Below are positions 61,936 to 64,000 of a DNA stretch of 64,000 bases, one piece after another. The position numbers were made by a program, and so were the translations under genes. Source of the DNA: Enterobacteriaceae bacterium (GTDB lineage: Bacteria > Pseudomonadota > Gammaproteobacteria > Enterobacterales > Enterobacteriaceae); assembly GCA_031253755.1 (NCBI GenBank), contig JAIRVT010000075.1, forward strand, positions 43,301 to 107,300, in the 5' to 3' direction. The notes beneath the pieces are model-generated. The model was not told where the DNA came from and made no database searches. It saw only the letters and a list, made by a program, of their open reading frames with translations. The number at the start of each line of letters is the position of its first letter. Positions within the stretch are counted from its first letter, which is position 1.

Positions 61936-63147
61936 ATGAAGCTAACAGACGTGGCAATCAAAAGAGCCAAGCCAGAAGCAAAGCCTTATACTCTATCTGA
62001 CGGAAACGGGCTGTGGTTATTGATAGAACCTAACGGATCTAGAGGCTGGAGATTTCGTTATCGTTTTGAGGGTAAGCAGAAGATGTTATCTCTGGGCACT
62101 TACCCTGAAGTTCCTTTAGCGGAAGCAAGAAAAAGAACCGCAGAATGTCGCTCTATGATTGCTGGTGGCGTTAATCCTTCTGAAGACAGAAAACAGAAGA
62201 AAAGAGAAAGCGCTATTATGTCTGAAAACACGTTTGAAAAAATCACACTTGAATGGTACGAAAAACGCAAAGATAGATGGTCAGCAGGATACCGCGCTGA
62301 CATGATGAGCGCTTTTGAAAATGACGTTTTTCCTTATATTGGCAACAGACCGATAGCAGATATAAAACCTTTGGAATTATTGGACGTTCTTTCGAGAATG
62401 GAAAAAAGAGGGGCTACTGAAAAACTAAAGAAAGTCCGCCAGCGCTGCGGTGAAGTTTGGAAATACGCAATTATTACTGGTCGTGCTGAGTACAACCCAG
62501 CTCCTGATCTTGCCAGTGCTTTTATTCCCCACAAAAGAGAGCATTACCCTCATCTTGATATTGATGAATTACCTGAATTTCTAAAGTCTGTTGATAAGCA
62601 CATGGGTAGTCAAGTTGTTAGACATGCACTGAGAATTCTAATTATCACAGGGTTACGACCTGGCGAATTAAGAAAACTGGAGTGGAGCGAGGTCGATCTG
62701 GAAAGAAAGATTATCCAAATTCCTGCGGAACGAATGAAAATGCGCAGGCCGCACAGTGTACCCTTGTCCGATCAGGTGGTAACTTTACTTCAGCAACTAC
62801 TTCCAATTAGTGGTGATTATCAATATGTATTTCCTAGTCGAACTGATTACAAGAAGCCTCTTAGTGAAATGGCTATGAATACTATGATGAAGCGTATGGG
62901 ATATGGCGGCAGGGCGACAGGTCACGGGTTCCGCCATACCATGAGTACAGTGCTACATGAGCAGCGTTTCCCTTCTGAATGGGTAGAGTTGCAACTTGCC
63001 CATGTTGATAAAAATACAATCAGGGGCACGTATAACCATGCCCTTCATCTGGATGGACGCAAAGAAATGCTCCAATGGTATGCTGATTTTATTAGTTCAT
63101 TGGAACACGGGAAAAATATTGCCAATAGACGCTTCAAAAATGATTAA
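61936..63147 (+). CDS. P4-type tyrosine integrase
   Basis: A 403-residue site-specific recombinase of the P4/CP4-57 integrase family. The N-terminal DUF4102 arm-binding domain (MKLTDVAIKRAKPEAKPY, DGNGLWLLIEPNGSRGWRFRY) is followed by a SAM-like core-binding domain and the catalytic domain. The latter has Arg241 (GLRPGELRKLEW), His330/Arg333 (HGFRHTM) and nucleophile Tyr366 (RGTYNHA), so it appears active. The ATG at 61936 is 7 bases after AGGG; the ATG at 61933 is an alternative. It lies directly downstream of tRNA-Ser and marks the end of an integrated island. Confidence 0.95.
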   Translation: MKLTDVAIKRAKPEAKPYTLSDGNGLWLLIEPNGSRGWRFRYRFEGKQKMLSLGTYPEVPLAEARKRTAECRSMIAGGVNPSEDRKQKKRESAIMSENTFEKITLEWYEKRKDRWSAGYRADMMSAFENDVFPYIGNRPIADIKPLELLDVLSRMEKRGATEKLKKVRQRCGEVWKYAIITGRAEYNPAPDLASAFIPHKREHYPHLDIDELPEFLKSVDKHMGSQVVRHALRILIITGLRPGELRKLEWSEVDLERKIIQIPAERMKMRRPHSVPLSDQVVTLLQQLLPISGDYQYVFPSRTDYKKPLSEMAMNTMMKRMGYGGRATGHGFRHTMSTVLHEQRFPSEWVELQLAHVDKNTIRGTYNHALHLDGRKEMLQWYADFISSLEHGKNIANRRFKND

Positions 63148-63354
63148 TTAAATATTATCTTCAATTGGGCAACGGGATTTATTAATACGTTGCTCAATCC
63201 ATTCGCTAATTTCACTCTCAATAAAAGCAATTGAACGAGGGCCGATATTAACAGGTTTAGGAAACTCTCCTTTTGCAATTAATTTATATGTCCATGATTT
63301 GCTATATCCCGTTCTGCTTAAAACTTCATCTATTCTAATAAATTTATTTGACAT
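63148..63354 (-). CDS. AlpA-family regulator / excisionase-like protein
   Basis: A 68-residue MerR-like winged-helix protein: FIRIDEVLSRTGYSKSWTYK and GEFPKPVNIGPRSIAFIESE match the AlpA / phage transcriptional regulator family (AlpA activates the CP4-57 integrase; relatives act as excisionases). It is convergent with the integrase, whose stop it touches. It shares one base with the upstream gene (TAATG), so it is translationally coupled, with a GGGGAGAG ribosome site. It may bind the TGTGTATAG boxes upstream of int, which is an inference. Confidence 0.88.
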   Translation of the reverse strand: MSNKFIRIDEVLSRTGYSKSWTYKLIAKGEFPKPVNIGPRSIAFIESEISEWIEQRINKSRCPIEDNI

Positions 63355-63671
63355 TATCTCTCTCCCCTACGATACCCGTTCCTCAAAATAATCCCAGCCA
63401 CTTTCGCCGGAGTTACCCCTTCATCCCATGTTGCATCAAAAATAATATTGTTCAGCTCCATAGTCAGGATGTCGTTCAAATTCTTTGGCCTTTCAGAACA
63501 GGGCACTTCATCAGGTATGCCTTCCATTATTTCAATGGTCAGAGCGGTTATTTCTTCCGCTTCCCGTTCCGGCTTGCGGTAACCAGCATTCCAGATTGCA
63601 TCAGTGATATTCGCAGGATCGCCCCAAGCTGAGGCGATGATTTGAGTTAGGTGGAATGAGTTATTGATCAT
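63354..63671 (-). CDS. Unknown island protein, 105 aa
   Basis: I do not recognise a family. The likely start is the ATG at 63671 (MINNSFHLTQII); the frame is open to 63740, overlapping the next gene. Two parts look alike: AWGDPANITDAIWNAGYRKPE and TWDEGVTPAKVAGIILRNGYRR share a W, an I-x-x-A spacing and NGYR or AGYR, suggesting an internal duplication of a short helical unit. It is acidic in the middle. The stop overlaps the AlpA-like start, so both are in one minus-strand operon and it probably has a role in island control or maintenance. Confidence 0.6.
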   Translation of the reverse strand: MINNSFHLTQIIASAWGDPANITDAIWNAGYRKPEREAEEITALTIEIMEGIPDEVPCSERPKNLNDILTMELNNIIFDATWDEGVTPAKVAGIILRNGYRRGER

Positions 63672-63822
63672 TGTTATTCTCGTCAACTTCAAACTTGATA
63701 TACTCAAGTCCACTTGTTTGTGCTTTGTGCAATTCTTCAATAAATTGCTCTTTTGAGTAGCCGAGACTTTTAGAAACGATATCTAGTGCCTTATCATTCT
63801 CAAGCAGCTCGTCTATTCTCAT
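63661..63822 (-). CDS. Unknown small island protein, 53 aa
   Basis: The start MRIDELLENDKAL at 63822 has a strong GGAGG 5 bases upstream; the ATG at 63843 (MSNRGG) is open in the same frame but has a poorer site. The product is acidic and predicted helical (KSLGYSKEQFIEELHKAQTSG), ending DENNNDQ. No family is recognised. It overlaps the 105-aa gene by about 11 bp and follows the partial gene at the edge by 13 bp. Confidence 0.55.
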   Translation of the reverse strand: MRIDELLENDKALDIVSKSLGYSKEQFIEELHKAQTSGLEYIKFEVDENNNDQ

Positions 63823-63835
63823 TATTCCTCCGCGA

Positions 63836-64000
63836 TTACTCATTATTGTTCCCCTTCCGCTGCTTTATTTCATGGCCTGCCGTTTGTGCAATATGTGTCG
63901 CATTGCGAATCGTTTGTTTAATCATCTCGTCGAGTTCATCGAGAACTAATGAAATGCCAATGCCATTATCGTGCTCATCTAAGAGTAAGTGCTTGGTGAT
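63836..64000 (-). CDS. Unknown island protein, C-terminal 54 residues, runs off right edge
   Basis: An open minus-strand frame enters at 64000 and ends at TAA 63836. The visible part reads like a helical C-terminus (ISLVLDELDEMIKQTIRNAT) with a basic, polar tail (IKQRKGNNNE). A GGGGAA just before its stop overlaps the next gene's leader. The start and family are outside the window. Confidence 0.5.
   Translation of the reverse strand: MTKHLLLDEHDNGIGISLVLDELDEMIKQTIRNATHIAQTAGHEIKQRKGNNNE

Overview
The window is chromosomal DNA of a gamma-proteobacterium of the order Enterobacterales. Protein sequences and gene order follow the E. coli 20-24 min region (focA-pfl, serC-aroA, cmk-rpsA-ihfB, msbA-lpxK-ycaR-kdsB, mukFEB, aspC-ompF-asnS-pncB-pepN-pyrD-zapC-rlmKL-uup-pqiABC-fabA-lonH-matP-ompA-sxy-yccS-helD-hspQ-acyP-tusE-tRNA-Ser). 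The moderate-to-low GC, very AT-rich intergenic DNA, many short ERIC-type repeats, and loss of several E. coli genes from otherwise conserved neighbourhoods point to the Morganellaceae. Xenorhabdus is the most likely genus and Photorhabdus the next (inference, not proof).

Layout. 1-5.1 kb: anaerobic metabolism on the minus strand (5' part of pflB, focA, ycaO), then a periplasmic asparaginase (ansB). 5.1-11.4 kb: an AT-rich gap with a long ATTT microsatellite, then serC-aroA and cmk-rpsA-ihfB. 11.6-19.7 kb: comEC/ycaI, the lipid A/KDO cluster msbA-lpxK-ycaR-kdsB, elyC and cmoM. 19.7-26.3 kb: the mukF-mukE-mukB condensin operon. 26.4-30.9 kb: aphA, the 3-3 cross-link pair ldtD and mepK, and gloC. 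31-36.7 kb: minus-strand aspC, OmpF-type porin, asnS and pncB. 37-46 kb: plus-strand pepN, pyrD, zapC, rlmKL and uup. 46.2-49.8 kb: the pqiABC operon. 49.8-55.7 kb: fabA with an overlapping FabR/FadR operator, lonH, matP, ompA and sxy/tfoX. 55.7-61.5 kb: yccS, helD, hspQ, acyP and tusE.

At 61.67 kb lies a tRNA-Ser(UGA) gene with a clear promoter. Right after it comes a P4-type tyrosine integrase, a convergent AlpA-like regulator and small unknown genes running off the right edge. This is the left end of a genomic island inserted at the tRNA. The DNA between tRNA and integrase carries helically phased 10-bp repeats and a cluster of inverted TGTGTATAG boxes, likely integrase and regulator binding sites.

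How the genes work together. The core set serves envelope building (MsbA/LpxK/KdsB, LdtD/MepK, ElyC, OmpF/OmpA, PqiABC, FabA), chromosome organisation and division (MukFEB, MatP, ZapC, IHF), translation (S1, AsnRS, RlmKL, CmoM, TusE, tRNA-Ser) and pyruvate/formate metabolism. ComEC and Sxy represent the DNA-uptake programme. Points that stand out: a helicase IV homologue with altered core motifs; ERIC fragments against gene ends and starts (ldtD, mepK, sxy); apparent absence of sulA and rmf from their usual loci; and the island boundary at the right edge, the place where an undescribed system is most likely to lie, although only its first 2 kb is visible here.
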